From positions 78,457 through 142,456 of the forward strand of contig JBFWYO010000001.1 of NCBI GenBank assembly GCA_050186335.1: a stretch of 64,000 bases of DNA. The letters run 5' to 3'. Under the pieces are notes generated by a model. That model searched no databases. It was given only the letters and a program-made list of their open reading frames with translations, and had not been told where the DNA came from. Of this stretch, positions 52,355 through 60,701 are shown in pieces (positions within the stretch are counted from its first letter, which is position 1; every line of letters starts with the position of its first letter). This DNA comes from JBFWYO01 sp050186335. GTDB lineage: Bacteria; Pseudomonadota; Alphaproteobacteria; Bin65. Both the position numbers and the translations under genes were made by a program.

Positions 52355-52825
52355 ATGTCCGAAAAATTGGGTGCAGGCGCCAGCTTTCCCAGCCTTACGA
52401 TCAACCTCGTCGGCGGCGGGACATTGGAGCTGCCGAAAGGGCTCAATTCCAAATACAGCGTCGTGCTGTTCTATCGCGGCCATTGGTGACCATATTGTCG
52501 CCGGCAGTTGGTCGGCTTCAGGAATTTGCTTAGCGAGTTGAGTGCGGTCGGCGCGAAAGTCGTAGCGGCCAGCGTCGACTCGTTGGAAAATGCGAAAATC
52601 GTCGCCGACGAGGTCGGCTTTCCGATCGGCTATGGCGTGACGCGCGAAATCGCGGATCGGCTGGGCGCCTGGTGGCAAGCCCAGCGCAACATCATCCAGC
52701 CGTCGGAATTCCTGCTCGACAAGGACGGCAAGATCCTCGCATCGAGCTACAGCGACGGTCCGATCGGCCGCATGGACGCCGCCGACGTCGTGAAGGTCAT
52801 CAAGTTCTACGAATCGCGCAAATAA
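52355..52825 (+). CDS. Peroxiredoxin-like selenoprotein (UxxC; Sec at residue 45)
   Basis: A 156-residue thioredoxin-fold protein of the AhpC/TSA-related, peroxiredoxin-like family. The frame is interrupted at codon 45 (52487-52489) by TGA, but it continues unbroken and conserved on the other side: VLFYRGHW-(TGA)-PYCRRQL. Relatives read W-C-P-Y-C at this point, so TGA stands exactly at the first Cys of the CxxC active site and is best read as selenocysteine (U45-x-x-C48). The C-terminal part (GVTREIADRLGAWWQAQRNI, PSEFLLDKDGKILASSYSDG) is complete for the family. A hairpin 16 bases after the TGA supports SECIS function. The YeeE/YedE-like pair lies upstream. A nonsense or sequencing error is the alternative. 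Confidence 0.8.
52495..52521 (+). promoter_or_regulatory. Candidate bacterial SECIS hairpin, peroxiredoxin-like gene
   Basis: The RNA after UGA folds as upper stem GCCGGC/GUCGGC (52500-52505 with 52511-52516, one G-U pair) closing loop AGUUG. A 2x2 internal loop separates it from a lower helix UUG/CAG (52495-52497 with 52519-52521). Sixteen bases lie between UGA and the loop. The loop has G at position 2 and U at position 3, as in the SelB-binding loop of E. coli fdhF. Confidence 0.6.
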
Positions 52826-52920
52826 TCCGAACCATATCGGGCGTCCGCACCGGCTTCCTCCGCCGCCGCGAAGATCGCAGACCGCAACGAAAAATATTCG
52901 GCGCAAAAAGGCGTACCACG

Positions 52921-52952
52921 CGTGTCCCCATCCGCGCTTGGATGGGGACACG
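52921..52952. terminator. Perfect 13-bp hairpin between the two convergent selenoprotein genes
   Basis: Arms CGTGTCCCCATCC and GGATGGGGACACG pair without mismatch around the 6-base loop GCGCTT. On the minus strand a T5 run (complement of 52906-52910) follows, so it fits an intrinsic terminator for the AhpD-like gene and may also stop transcripts from the left. Confidence 0.6.
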
Positions 52953-52969
52953 TCGAAGCATCGACCGAA

Positions 52970-54091
52970 TTACGGCCGAGAATTGCCGCCCTGGCTCGGA
53001 CGCTTCCCGAAATCGTTGATGCCCAGTTCGGCGCGGATGTTCTCGGTCATCGCCGCCTTCTCTTGCTCGAGCGGAATGCCGGTCGAATCCGCGACCCGGT
53101 CGATCGCATTGAACAATGCGGCAACCGCGGCCGTGTCGCTGAGCGCGGCCCCGCCCATTCGATCGACGATCGCCTGCCTGGCCGCCTGCAGCCGCTTTGC
53201 GTCGCGGCCGGTCACGGCATTGGCAAATTCGACCAAGAGATCGGCGTTCGGAATGCCGCTATTTTCAGCGCCTTCGCCGAGCACGGCGCTCAGATCGTAA
53301 CCTTTACCGGAGTGTTTGCCGCTCGCACGGAGCAGGGCCACATGGCTGGTGGTTCAATAGACGCACTGGTTTATCGCGGACACCCGGCCGGCGACGAGTT
53401 CGATCTGGGCATGGGTTATGGCGCGGTATTCGTTGGCGAAATCGCGCATCTGGGAGCCGTTCATATAAAGCACGTTGGCCATTTCCCAGAAACTGCGCGC
53501 GGTTTCCGGAACGTATGTCAACGCGCGCCTTATATGCACCGGCCCGTCGGCGTAGAACTCGCGTTGCAGCGGCCCGTCGATGCCCGGATCGAGCGTCGGG
53601 ACCCACGCAAGATCGTTATCGAGGTGCTCCGGCACATAGCGTTTGGGCTCGCCCGGTTGCGGCGTCGGCAAGGCCGGCGCAGCGATGCCGATGCCGCGGC
53701 AGTAGGTATCGATGCCGACGACCGTCACCACGACGCCGATCAGTTCGACATATTCCTTGTTCGAAATGTCCTTTTCGGTGATCTTGGCGAACCAGTGCTT
53801 TGCTAGGCGGCCGGGGTCCGAAATCACGCGGTGGATCACGTCGATCCAGACTTCGGGCAACTGACCGAGCCCGTCGTGCTTGCCGTCGATCGAGAACGGC
53901 GACAATGCCGCCTTCCGCCGTGCGCACAGGCTGCAATCGGCGGCGTGCCGCGTCTCGGCAGCGATCGCCACGCGCTGCGCCGCGGTCAGCCAAGTGCCCG
54001 GCTCGCCGATGCGGGCCCACACGCGCGGCACCATGGCCGCAATGTCGCTTCGAACCGGAACCGATGCCTTATCAAGTGAAACCGCTGCCAT
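52970..54091 (-). CDS. AhpD-like selenoprotein (CxxU; Sec at residue 246)
   Basis: A 373-residue alkylhydroperoxidase-related protein. The frame contains TGA at codon 246 (53356-53354), in the AhpD active-site helix: NQCVY-(TGA)-TTSH. AhpD-fold proteins have C-x2-C-x3-H there, so TGA replaces the second Cys and gives C243-x2-U246-x3-H250. The frame continues for another 127 codons with family-like sequence (SGKGYDLSAVLGEGAENSGI to the TAA-type stop). An N-terminal ADCSLCARRK holds another C-x2-C (53, 56). ATG 54091 has GGAGG 7 bases upstream. A hairpin 24 bases after the TGA supports SECIS function. The alternative is a premature stop followed by an unrelated open frame. Confidence 0.8.
53319..53335 (-). 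promoter_or_regulatory. Candidate bacterial SECIS hairpin, AhpD-like gene
   Basis: On the minus strand the stem CUGCUC/GAGCGG (one G-U pair) closes the 5-base loop CGUGC. Twenty-four bases lie between the UGA and the loop, inside the 16-37 window used for bacterial SECIS. G and U again occupy loop positions 2 and 3. A looser lower helix GUG/CAC may extend it. Confidence 0.55.
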
Positions 54092-54247
54092 ACGTATACC
54101 TCCGATGTTGCCGAGTGAATTCGTGCGCCCAACCTGCATTGGCGCAAGTTTATGGCGGCAGTGCCGATGGCGCAACTTCCGTCGGCCGGAGCACACGGCC
54201 GATCACGACAGCCTGAAGCGCCCAAATGCGTTCGATCCCAAGCCTCG

Positions 54248-55996
54248 TCATGCCGATCCGACGATACGGCGAAGACCGTCCCGCAATCGCTCGTTGCTCG
54301 CCGGATCGGCATAGGGCTGCCAGTTCCGGCGCGAATCGACGAAGCCGGGGCTGAACCCGTCGCATTTGGCGAGCTCGTTTTTCGCCTCGTCGACGGCGCC
54401 AAGATGCGCCAGCGCGATCGCCAGAATGTAGTGTGCGGGCGCATAGCCGGAGCGGCGCCGTATCGCCTGGCGCGCGCGTTCGACGGCCATGGCGTACTTG
54501 CGGGCATTCACATACGCCCGCGCCAGAAACGTCAGGTGTACGTGGAGCTGCGCGTCCTCCGGATTGAGTTTTTGCGCTTTTTCCATAAACGCGATCCCGT
54601 CCGGATCTCCCGCAAGGTCGGATTTGTTGCCGAGCGCATGGAGTCCGTAGGCGTCGTTCGGATTGAGCTCGACCGCGAGCCGCGCTTCGGCCAGCGCGTC
54701 GTCGGCGCGGTCGAGCCACTGATAGGCCGTGCTCAGCTCGTGGTGCGCCCAGGACGACGAGTTGTCGCATTCGATCGCCTTCCGGGCCGCTTCCATCGCC
54801 AGGGTCGCGGTTGCCGTACGCTCCCCGGCCGCGCCGAAGAGAATGTCCTGGTTGTACGACATCGCCAGGCCGGCATGGGCATCGGCGTAGTCGGGCCGGA
54901 TCGCGATGGCGCGCGACAACAGCTCGCGCCCTTCCGCGTTGCCGTCGCGCGTTCGCTTGCGGACCGCCGCCATGCCGCGCACACACAAATCCCAGGCGTC
55001 GAGGTCTCGCACCTGCTTGTCGGTCGAGCGCTTGAGCTCCGCTCTGACCAGTTCGGGCGCGACCACCGCGGCGATGCGCTGCACGATATCGTCCTGAACC
55101 TCGAACAAATCGTCGATTCCGCGGTCGTATCGCTCCGCCCACAAATGATGGCCGGTGGCGCCGTCGATCAACTGCGCGGTGATACGAATGCGCGGGCCGA
55201 TTTTCCGGACGCTGCCTTCAAGCAGATATCGCGCGCCCAGTTCCCGCCCCGCCTGCTTGATGTCGATCGCCTTGTTCTTGTAGGCGAAGCAGGAATTGCG
55301 CGCGATCACGGAGAGGAAGCGCCAATGGGTCAGGGCGGTGATGATGTCTTCGGTAAGGCCGTCGGAAAAATATTCCTGCTCGGGATCGGCGCTCATGTTG
55401 GCGAAGGGCAGCACGGCGATGACAGGCTTGTCGGGCGGCGCCCCGGCAGCCGCGGTGCCGCCATCGGCGGGGTTTTGCGTCGGTGCCGACGGCAGGCGCC
55501 AGACGTGCACGGGCCGGTCGATGTTCTTGAGCTGCCGCTCGCCCATATCGTCGAACGGCAGTTTGAGTCGATCGCGCACCTGGTCGTAAACCGCCCCGGA
55601 AATGCACACGTCGCCCGGCTCGGCGAGACCCTCCAGGCGCGCCGCCACGTTGACGCCATCGCCCTGAATATCGTCGCCGTCGATAACGACGTCGCCCAGA
55701 TTTATGCCGATGCGGAAATCGATGCGCTTATCGGCCGGAATATCGCGGTTGTGCTCGGATACCGCGCGTTGCGTTTCCACGGCGGCGCGCACGGCGTCAA
55801 CGACGCTGGCGAACTCCGCCAGCAATCCGTCGCCCATCAGCTTGAAGATGCGGCCGCGATGTTCGGCGATCTTGGGATCGATGATCTGCGCCCGCAGTTT
55901 CCCGAGCGCCGCGAGCGTGCCTTCCTCGTCCGCGCGGATCAGGCGCGAATAGCCGACGGCATCGGCGGCCAGAATGGCGGCGAGACGGCGCTCCAT
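54248..55996 (-). CDS. Adenylate/guanylate cyclase with TolB-like and TPR domains
   Basis: A 582-residue protein. The class III cyclase domain (about 1-170) has LAADAVGYSRLI and FKLMGDGLLAEF (metal Asp residues) and GDGVNVAARLEGLAEPGD. Then comes a TolB/FlgO-like segment (PVIAVLPFANMSADPEQEYFSDGLTEDI) and a C-terminal row of TPR-like helices (ALAEARLAVELNPNDAYGLHALGN). It is predicted to make a cyclic nucleotide and interact with proteins in the cytoplasm. This architecture is common in rhizobia-like and betaproteobacterial genomes. It lies upstream of the AhpD-like selenoprotein gene on the same strand, 156 bases apart. Confidence 0.87.
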   Translation of the reverse strand: MERRLAAILAADAVGYSRLIRADEEGTLAALGKLRAQIIDPKIAEHRGRIFKLMGDGLLAEFASVVDAVRAAVETQRAVSEHNRDIPADKRIDFRIGINLGDVVIDGDDIQGDGVNVAARLEGLAEPGDVCISGAVYDQVRDRLKLPFDDMGERQLKNIDRPVHVWRLPSAPTQNPADGGTAAAGAPPDKPVIAVLPFANMSADPEQEYFSDGLTEDIITALTHWRFLSVIARNSCFAYKNKAIDIKQAGRELGARYLLEGSVRKIGPRIRITAQLIDGATGHHLWAERYDRGIDDLFEVQDDIVQRIAAVVAPELVRAELKRSTDKQVRDLDAWDLCVRGMAAVRKRTRDGNAEGRELLSRAIAIRPDYADAHAGLAMSYNQDILFGAAGERTATATLAMEAARKAIECDNSSSWAHHELSTAYQWLDRADDALAEARLAVELNPNDAYGLHALGNKSDLAGDPDGIAFMEKAQKLNPEDAQLHVHLTFLARAYVNARKYAMAVERARQAIRRRSGYAPAHYILAIALAHLGAVDEAKNELAKCDGFSPGFVDSRRNWQPYADPASNERLRDGLRRIVGSA

Positions 55997-56256
55997 CGAA
56001 TTCCCCCTGTCGGGAAGATTAGCGGTTTACCAGGGGCGAAGCCATGGGCGCTGCCGCATCTGTCGGCACAAGTTTCAGGAATGGGCGGCGCCGGAGGAGC
56101 GAATAGACGGAGCGATCTCGCTTGCAATCGTGCGGTTGCTTGCACGATTGAACGGGTCGCAGGTCGCAACAGCGATGGCGGATATTCGCAGTACCGGACG
56201 AGGATCCGCCGACCTGTGAATTTTGGGGATTAGTTCGGCGATCCCAGGATCTGGCG

Positions 56257-56547
56257 TCAGGCGCCTTCGACGATGCGAATATCGCGCTCGGCACCTTTGC
56301 CGAGCAAGCGCAGGGCTTCCTGGTAGGCGGGGCTGTCGTGGGCGTCTTGCGCGTGCTGGACGCTGTCGAATTCGAGAACGACGGTACGAAGTTTTAGTCC
56401 GGCCTCGTAAGTTTTCACGGGTTCGCCGCGCACCAGAATCCGGCCCCCGGCTTTCTGCAGCGCCGGCCCCGCGAGCTTGGCATAGGCGGCAAGCGCATTC
56501 GGGTCCGAAATCGAGCGGTAGGTTGCGACCCAGTATCCCTTGGCCAT
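56257..56547 (-). CDS. DUF1330 family protein
   Basis: A 96-residue protein of the dimeric alpha+beta barrel group. MAKGYWVATYRSISDPNALAAYAKLAGPAL and LVRGEPVKTYEAG, then VVLEFDSVQHAQDAHDSPAYQEAL and RIVEGA, fit DUF1330. Function is unknown. A single-gene unit. Confidence 0.85.
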   Translation of the reverse strand: MAKGYWVATYRSISDPNALAAYAKLAGPALQKAGGRILVRGEPVKTYEAGLKLRTVVLEFDSVQHAQDAHDSPAYQEALRLLGKGAERDIRIVEGA

Positions 56548-56747
56548 GATGATGTCCTTTCTGGTTTCGGCAGGCAGCGGCCGGCCGGTATGCCGGGCTG
56601 CCCCGGTTTTTGACCTGAATCGAATGACAGATTACAGCATGGCCGTTTGCCGTTCGATACTCAGGGTTTCGCCGAAGGTCAGCGGTGCCGACGATTGCAG
56701 TGCCCGCCGCGCACCATGATTGTAGGCGAATGTGAACGAAGCGCGCG

Positions 56748-56927
56748 CTACTTCTTCGACGTGGTTTCGATCTTTAGGTCGATCTGCTTGGTGCTGCTCG
56801 AACCGAAATTGCCGCCGAACACGAAGAAGCCGATCACCAGCACGGCCACCAACAGGGCGCCGACGATAAAATACAAGCCGCCCCGGGATTTCCCGGTTTC
56901 CAATACTTCGACCACGATTGTCTCCAT
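56748..56927 (-). CDS. Small single-span membrane protein
   Basis: A 59-residue frame beginning METIVVEVLETGKSRGGLYF and running through a hydrophobic span (about 19-41: FIVGALLVAVLVIGFFVFG), then a polar tail ending TSKK. It begins at ATG 56927 and stops at 56748. It lies in a different frame from a longer Arg-rich frame here, which I reject. The short N tail is negative and the tail beyond the span is mixed charge. Function unknown. Confidence 0.6.
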   Translation of the reverse strand: METIVVEVLETGKSRGGLYFIVGALLVAVLVIGFFVFGGNFGSSSTKQIDLKIETTSKK

Positions 56928-57021
56928 TGCGCATGAGTGCGTTCTAACTCAGAGGCAACTACGCGCCGCTCGTGGCTTTGTTCCCCGGCGGGCGGCATTC
57001 GACGCATTTAATCGAATGGAT

Positions 57022-57732
57022 TCAAGGCCCGCGCCGGGCGACGATGAAGATGTTCTTGCCGAAACGGCGGGCGAACAGCAGGTCGGCGGCGCGGCTGAGC
57101 GGGAACAAAAAGCGGTCCAACAGGCGCAGGGTGCGCGGATTGATGTCGCCGGCCACGGTGATGTAGCGGCGGAACAGGCGCGTGCCGACATAGCCGAGAC
57201 TGTCGCAATAGCGATGGGACTCGACCGCGAACCCGGCGGCGGTCAGTTTCTCCGCCAGGTCGGCCTGGGTATAGCGGCGCACGTGGCCGACGTGATCGTC
57301 CAGACGCGTCCACAGCGACATGAACGCCGGCACGTACAGCGCGATCGCGCCGCCCGGCTTCAGTTTGCGGTGCAGCTCGGCCAGGATCGCGCGGTCGTCC
57401 GCGATATGCTCGAGCACGTTGGAGGAAAACACGTAGTCCAGCGTGCCGTCCTGCACCTCGTCGAGGCGCGCGACCGCGGTAAACCCATCGGCGCGCAGCA
57501 TGTTCAGGTGAGTCGCATCCGCGTCGAGCGCCAGCGGCTTGATGCCGGTTTCGGCCGCGAACAGGCCGGTGACGGTGCCGATGCCGGCGCCGAAATCGAG
57601 CACGCGCTGCGCGCCGTCGGTCGCGTGCTTTGGCAAAGCGCCGGCAAACAGGCGCGCGATAAAGCGGTTATAGACCCGCATCTCGCGCAGGCTGATCAGA
57701 TCGTCGGCACTGTAGATTTGTTGGTCGACCAT
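57022..57732 (-). CDS. SAM-dependent methyltransferase (class I)
   Basis: A 236-residue methyltransferase. Motif I is VLDFGAGIGTVTGLFAAE, motif II LALDADATHLNMLRADG, and DYVFSSNVLEHIADD with LKPGGAIALYVPAFMSLW completes the family. The C-terminal part is basic. ATG 57732 (MVDQQIYSADDLISL) is chosen; the frame beyond it runs antisense-free into a glycosyltransferase remnant, which is not part of the gene. Confidence 0.85.
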   Translation of the reverse strand: MVDQQIYSADDLISLREMRVYNRFIARLFAGALPKHATDGAQRVLDFGAGIGTVTGLFAAETGIKPLALDADATHLNMLRADGFTAVARLDEVQDGTLDYVFSSNVLEHIADDRAILAELHRKLKPGGAIALYVPAFMSLWTRLDDHVGHVRRYTQADLAEKLTAAGFAVESHRYCDSLGYVGTRLFRRYITVAGDINPRTLRLLDRFLFPLSRAADLLFARRFGKNIFIVARRGP

Positions 57733-57758
57733 CTTGGGGCGCGTCGCGCGGTTGTGGT

Positions 57759-58090
57759 TCAGCTTGGCGGCATGCGCGTTCGGCGCAGCCGGTACTTGAA
57801 AAGATACCACAGCGCCTTGAAGCCGTCCTGCCAGCGGATTCTCTTGCCCTCGGCGTAGGTGCGGCCGCAATAGCTGATGCCGATCTCGTAGATGCGCCAA
57901 GCGCGCGGGCGATCTGCGAACTTATTTCGAGCTCGATGCCGAAATCGTCGGCGCTCAGGCGCGGCGAGCGCAGCACCTCGATGCGCATCTTCTTGTAGCA
58001 GACCTCGACGTCGGTCAGCGTCTGGTTGTTGATCAAGCTGAACAAGCGGGAAATCAGCCTTAACAATGCTCGCCGCGCGGTGCGCCGGCC
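57759..58090 (-). pseudogene. GT2 glycosyltransferase remnant with frameshift
   Basis: The DNA keeps a recognisable C terminus of a dolichol-phosphate-mannose-synthase-like GT2 enzyme: TDVEVCYKKMRIEV and FGIELEISSQIARA in one frame, then RAWRIYEIGISYCGRTYAEGK and WQDGFKALWYLFKYRLRR in another. The two blocks need a one-base shift near 57915. The N-terminal GT half (D-x-D site) is absent. It is a decayed, truncated gene lying next to the methyltransferase and tRNA-Leu. Confidence 0.65.
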
Positions 58091-58271
58091 CACTGAGAAC
58101 AGACGGTTATCAGTGGGCGGGTGCCAATTGTAGACAAATGTGAACAAAGCGAGCACTGGCGGTTCCACCGGCTCCATTTGCTTACCCAGTGCTTACCCGC
58201 TAAAAGTCTAAGGCGGAATTGGGGGCGAAATTTAGTCGCGAAAAACGCCAAAAAATCCAATTAATTCAAAA

Positions 58272-58358
58272 TGGTGCCCCCGGGGAGAGTCGAACTCCCA
58301 CGTCCTTACGGACAACAGATTTTGAGTCTGCCGCGTCTGCCGGTTCCGCCACAGGGGC
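58272..58358 (-). tRNA. tRNA-Leu (anticodon CAA)
   Basis: On the minus strand the RNA begins GCCCCTGTGGCGGAACCGGC and ends CGGGGGC-A-CCA. Acceptor arms pair over 7 bases with one G-U. The anticodon loop is CTCAAAA, so the anticodon is CAA (reads UUG). A long variable arm (TTGTCCGTAAGGACGT) and the TTCGACTC T arm are present, as in class II tRNA. CCA is encoded. The DNA 3' of it is AT-richer and carries the GT2 remnant, so this could be an integration site. Confidence 0.95.
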
Positions 58359-58547
58359 ACTGGGCGCGGGGTGCGATGGCGGAGCGCTGCTGGGCGTCCG
58401 CATCGTGGCTGCGCATTGTCATCTCGCTCGCGCCGCCAACCGCCGGATCGAAAGTGCGGCGGATATTAGCCGGGACGGGGTTGGGGTCAATGGCTGAATC
58501 GCGCCGCATGGGCGCCCCAGTCGCCGGGGTCGCGGCCGTTGTACCGC

Positions 58548-60308
58548 TCACTCGTTCGGCGGCGGGTCGGCGTTGCGATAGCCGTCGACGATCGCCTCCG
58601 TTCGGTCGGCCGGCAGGCCGAGGCTGCGCAAGGAATAGCGCAGCATGCCGAAGGCGAGCTCGCGCTCGCCCATGAGTGCGAGGCCGACGCCCTGGCGTTC
58701 CAGGAACGCGGTCTCGTCGTCGCTGTGGGCGCGCGCCAGCGTGTCGATGGTCGGGTTCATCGCGCGCGCGCGCGCGACGATCTGCCCGGCGCGGAAACCG
58801 TCCGGCAAGGCAACGATCAGGAGTCTGGCGCGGTCGACGCCGGCGGCTTCGAGCACCTCGGGGGCGGCGGCATCGCCGAAAATCACCGGCATGCGCTCCT
58901 TGCGCAGTCTTTCGACCAGCTTCCAATCCAGCTCGACGACGACGAACGGCAGGCCGACGCGATGCAGCGCCTGGCCGACAAGCGCGCCGACGCGTCCGTA
59001 GCCGATCAGCACCGCATGGTCGCGCATGCCGAGATCTTCCAGATCGAGCCTGGCTTTCTTGTCGCCGGCGAGGCGCGCCGCCCCCGGCCGTGCCCAGCGG
59101 AAGCGCGACAGATTCGGCTCGAACCGCTCGAGGCACCAGAACACCGCCGGATTGAGCGCGATCGAGATCAAAGCGCCGGCCAATATCAGATCCCGTCCTT
59201 CCGGCGGCAACAGGGCCAGCGTCACGCCGAGGCTGGCCAGAATGAACGAGAACTCGCCGATCTGCGCCAGACTCGCCGAAACGATCAGCGCCGTCGAGGC
59301 CGGAAACCGCAGCGCGATCACGATCGCGAACGCCGCCAGCGATTTGCCGACGATGATCGTCGCCACCGTTCCGAGCAGCAGCAGCGGCTTCTCCACGACG
59401 ATCGCCGGGTTGAACAGCATGCCGACGGAAACGAAGAACAGCACCGCGAACGCGTCGCGGAACGGCAGCGAATCGGCCGCGGCCTGGTAGCTGAGATCCG
59501 ATTCCGCGAGAATCACGCCGGCGAAGAACGCGCCCAGCGCCAGCGACACGTCGAACAGCAGCGCCGAGCCGTATGCGATGCCGAGGGCGATCGCCAGCAC
59601 GGCGAGCGTGAACAGTTCGCGCGAACCGGTGCGCGCCACCCGCGCCAGCAGGAACGGCACCGCCTTGCGCCCGACCACCAACGCGAGGACGATGAACAGC
59701 ACCACCTTGCCGATGGTGATGCCGATCGTCTTGGCCAGTTCCAGCGTCGAAACCGCTTGTGTCGTGCTGGCGCCGTCCGGCCGCAGCAACTCCGCCAGCG
59801 CCGGCAGCAGCACGAGCGCCAACACCATCGCGAGATCTTCGACGATCAGCCAGCCGACCGCGATGCGCCCGTCGAGCGAAGCGAGCTGCTTGCGTTCCTC
59901 CAGCGCGCGCAGCAGCACCACGGTGCTGGCAACCGAAAGCGCCAGGCCGAACACGATCCCGGCGCCCCAGCTCCAGCCCCAGAAATGCGCCATGCCGGCG
60001 CCGAACGCGGTGGCCACCAGAATTTGCCCGACCGCGCCCGGAATCGCGATGCGGCGGACTGCCATGAGGTCTTTGACGGAAAAATGCAGGCCGACGCCGA
60101 ACATCAGCAGGATCACGCCGATTTCGGCCAGCTGCGCAGCCAGGTTGCTGTCGGCCACGAAGCCCGGGGTGAACGGCCCGATGATGATGCCGGCCAGCAG
60201 GTAGCCCACCAGCGGCGAGATTCGGATGCGCTGAGCGAGAAAGCCGAGCACGAAAGCGACGACGAGCGCCACCACGATGGTTGCGATCAGCGTCGTCTCG
60301 TGGGGCAT
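58548..60308 (-). CDS. Cation:proton antiporter with TrkA-N domain (KefB/YbaL-like)
   Basis: A 586-residue transporter. The N-terminal CPA2 antiporter part has about twelve spans (VVALVVAFVLGFLAQRIRIS at the start, ALGAFFAGVILAESDLSYQA later). It is followed by a Rossmann TrkA-N domain with HAVLIGYGRVGALVGQALHRVGLPFVVVE near residue 430. It would exchange K+ or another cation for protons, gated by nucleotide. Start ATG 60308 and no glutathione-binding partner (KefF/G) nearby. Confidence 0.88.
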   Translation of the reverse strand: MPHETTLIATIVVALVVAFVLGFLAQRIRISPLVGYLLAGIIIGPFTPGFVADSNLAAQLAEIGVILLMFGVGLHFSVKDLMAVRRIAIPGAVGQILVATAFGAGMAHFWGWSWGAGIVFGLALSVASTVVLLRALEERKQLASLDGRIAVGWLIVEDLAMVLALVLLPALAELLRPDGASTTQAVSTLELAKTIGITIGKVVLFIVLALVVGRKAVPFLLARVARTGSRELFTLAVLAIALGIAYGSALLFDVSLALGAFFAGVILAESDLSYQAAADSLPFRDAFAVLFFVSVGMLFNPAIVVEKPLLLLGTVATIIVGKSLAAFAIVIALRFPASTALIVSASLAQIGEFSFILASLGVTLALLPPEGRDLILAGALISIALNPAVFWCLERFEPNLSRFRWARPGAARLAGDKKARLDLEDLGMRDHAVLIGYGRVGALVGQALHRVGLPFVVVELDWKLVERLRKERMPVIFGDAAAPEVLEAAGVDRARLLIVALPDGFRAGQIVARARAMNPTIDTLARAHSDDETAFLERQGVGLALMGERELAFGMLRYSLRSLGLPADRTEAIVDGYRNADPPPNE

Positions 60309-60701
60309 TGTTCATGTCCTCGCGCGGGGCGGCGGCAACCCAGCAAATGCAGGGGTCAGGGGTTTCGTTAATGTCGGTTCGGCCCGTGCAATGTCAAGCC
60401 GAAGCGCCGCAATTTGTCGTACGCATCGCTATTTTTCGCGGCCGTGCCGATCTTCGGCGATCTTTCGACGGTTCGACATCGCGCCGCCGAAGGGCCGTTG
60501 CGAATATTCGATGATAGACGTCGGGCAAAGGTTACCCGTCGCACCGGCCTCGTTAAACAACTTTGCGGCGCATTTCCGCCGCGACGGTCAACCCGTCCGC
60601 CCCACGGCGACCTTGACCTCTGCGACAATTATCAGCAACGTCATTAGGCGCAATTGCGATACACGCCTTAGGGAGGGGCTCGCGCGGCCCGTCAATGTCG
60701 C
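60309..60701. other. Divergent intergenic region, antiporter/histidine kinase
   Basis: About 393 bases without a gene. A TTGACC at 60613-60618 could be a -35 box for the kinase but the -10 is weak. A 10-bp palindrome CGCAATTGCG is at 60649-60658. Short Arg-rich frames here are not credible genes. Confidence 0.45.

Noticed and set aside
52355..52489. Reading the peroxiredoxin-like gene as two broken genes with a stop at 52487
   Set aside because: The frame continues in phase with conserved sequence, and TGA falls exactly on the redox Cys, with a hairpin after it; Sec insertion explains it better than a random stop.
52970..53341. A separate small gene after the AhpD-like stop
   Set aside because: The alternative GTG start has no RBS and the sequence joins in frame with the upstream AhpD motif.
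56632..56934. 100-codon minus-strand frame
   Set aside because: It is Arg-rich and overlaps the credible 59-residue membrane peptide in another frame.
58060..58260. Possible integrase gene fragment at the tRNA-Leu end
   Set aside because: The 66-codon frame shows no tyrosine-recombinase motif; only a decayed GT2 remnant is supportable.
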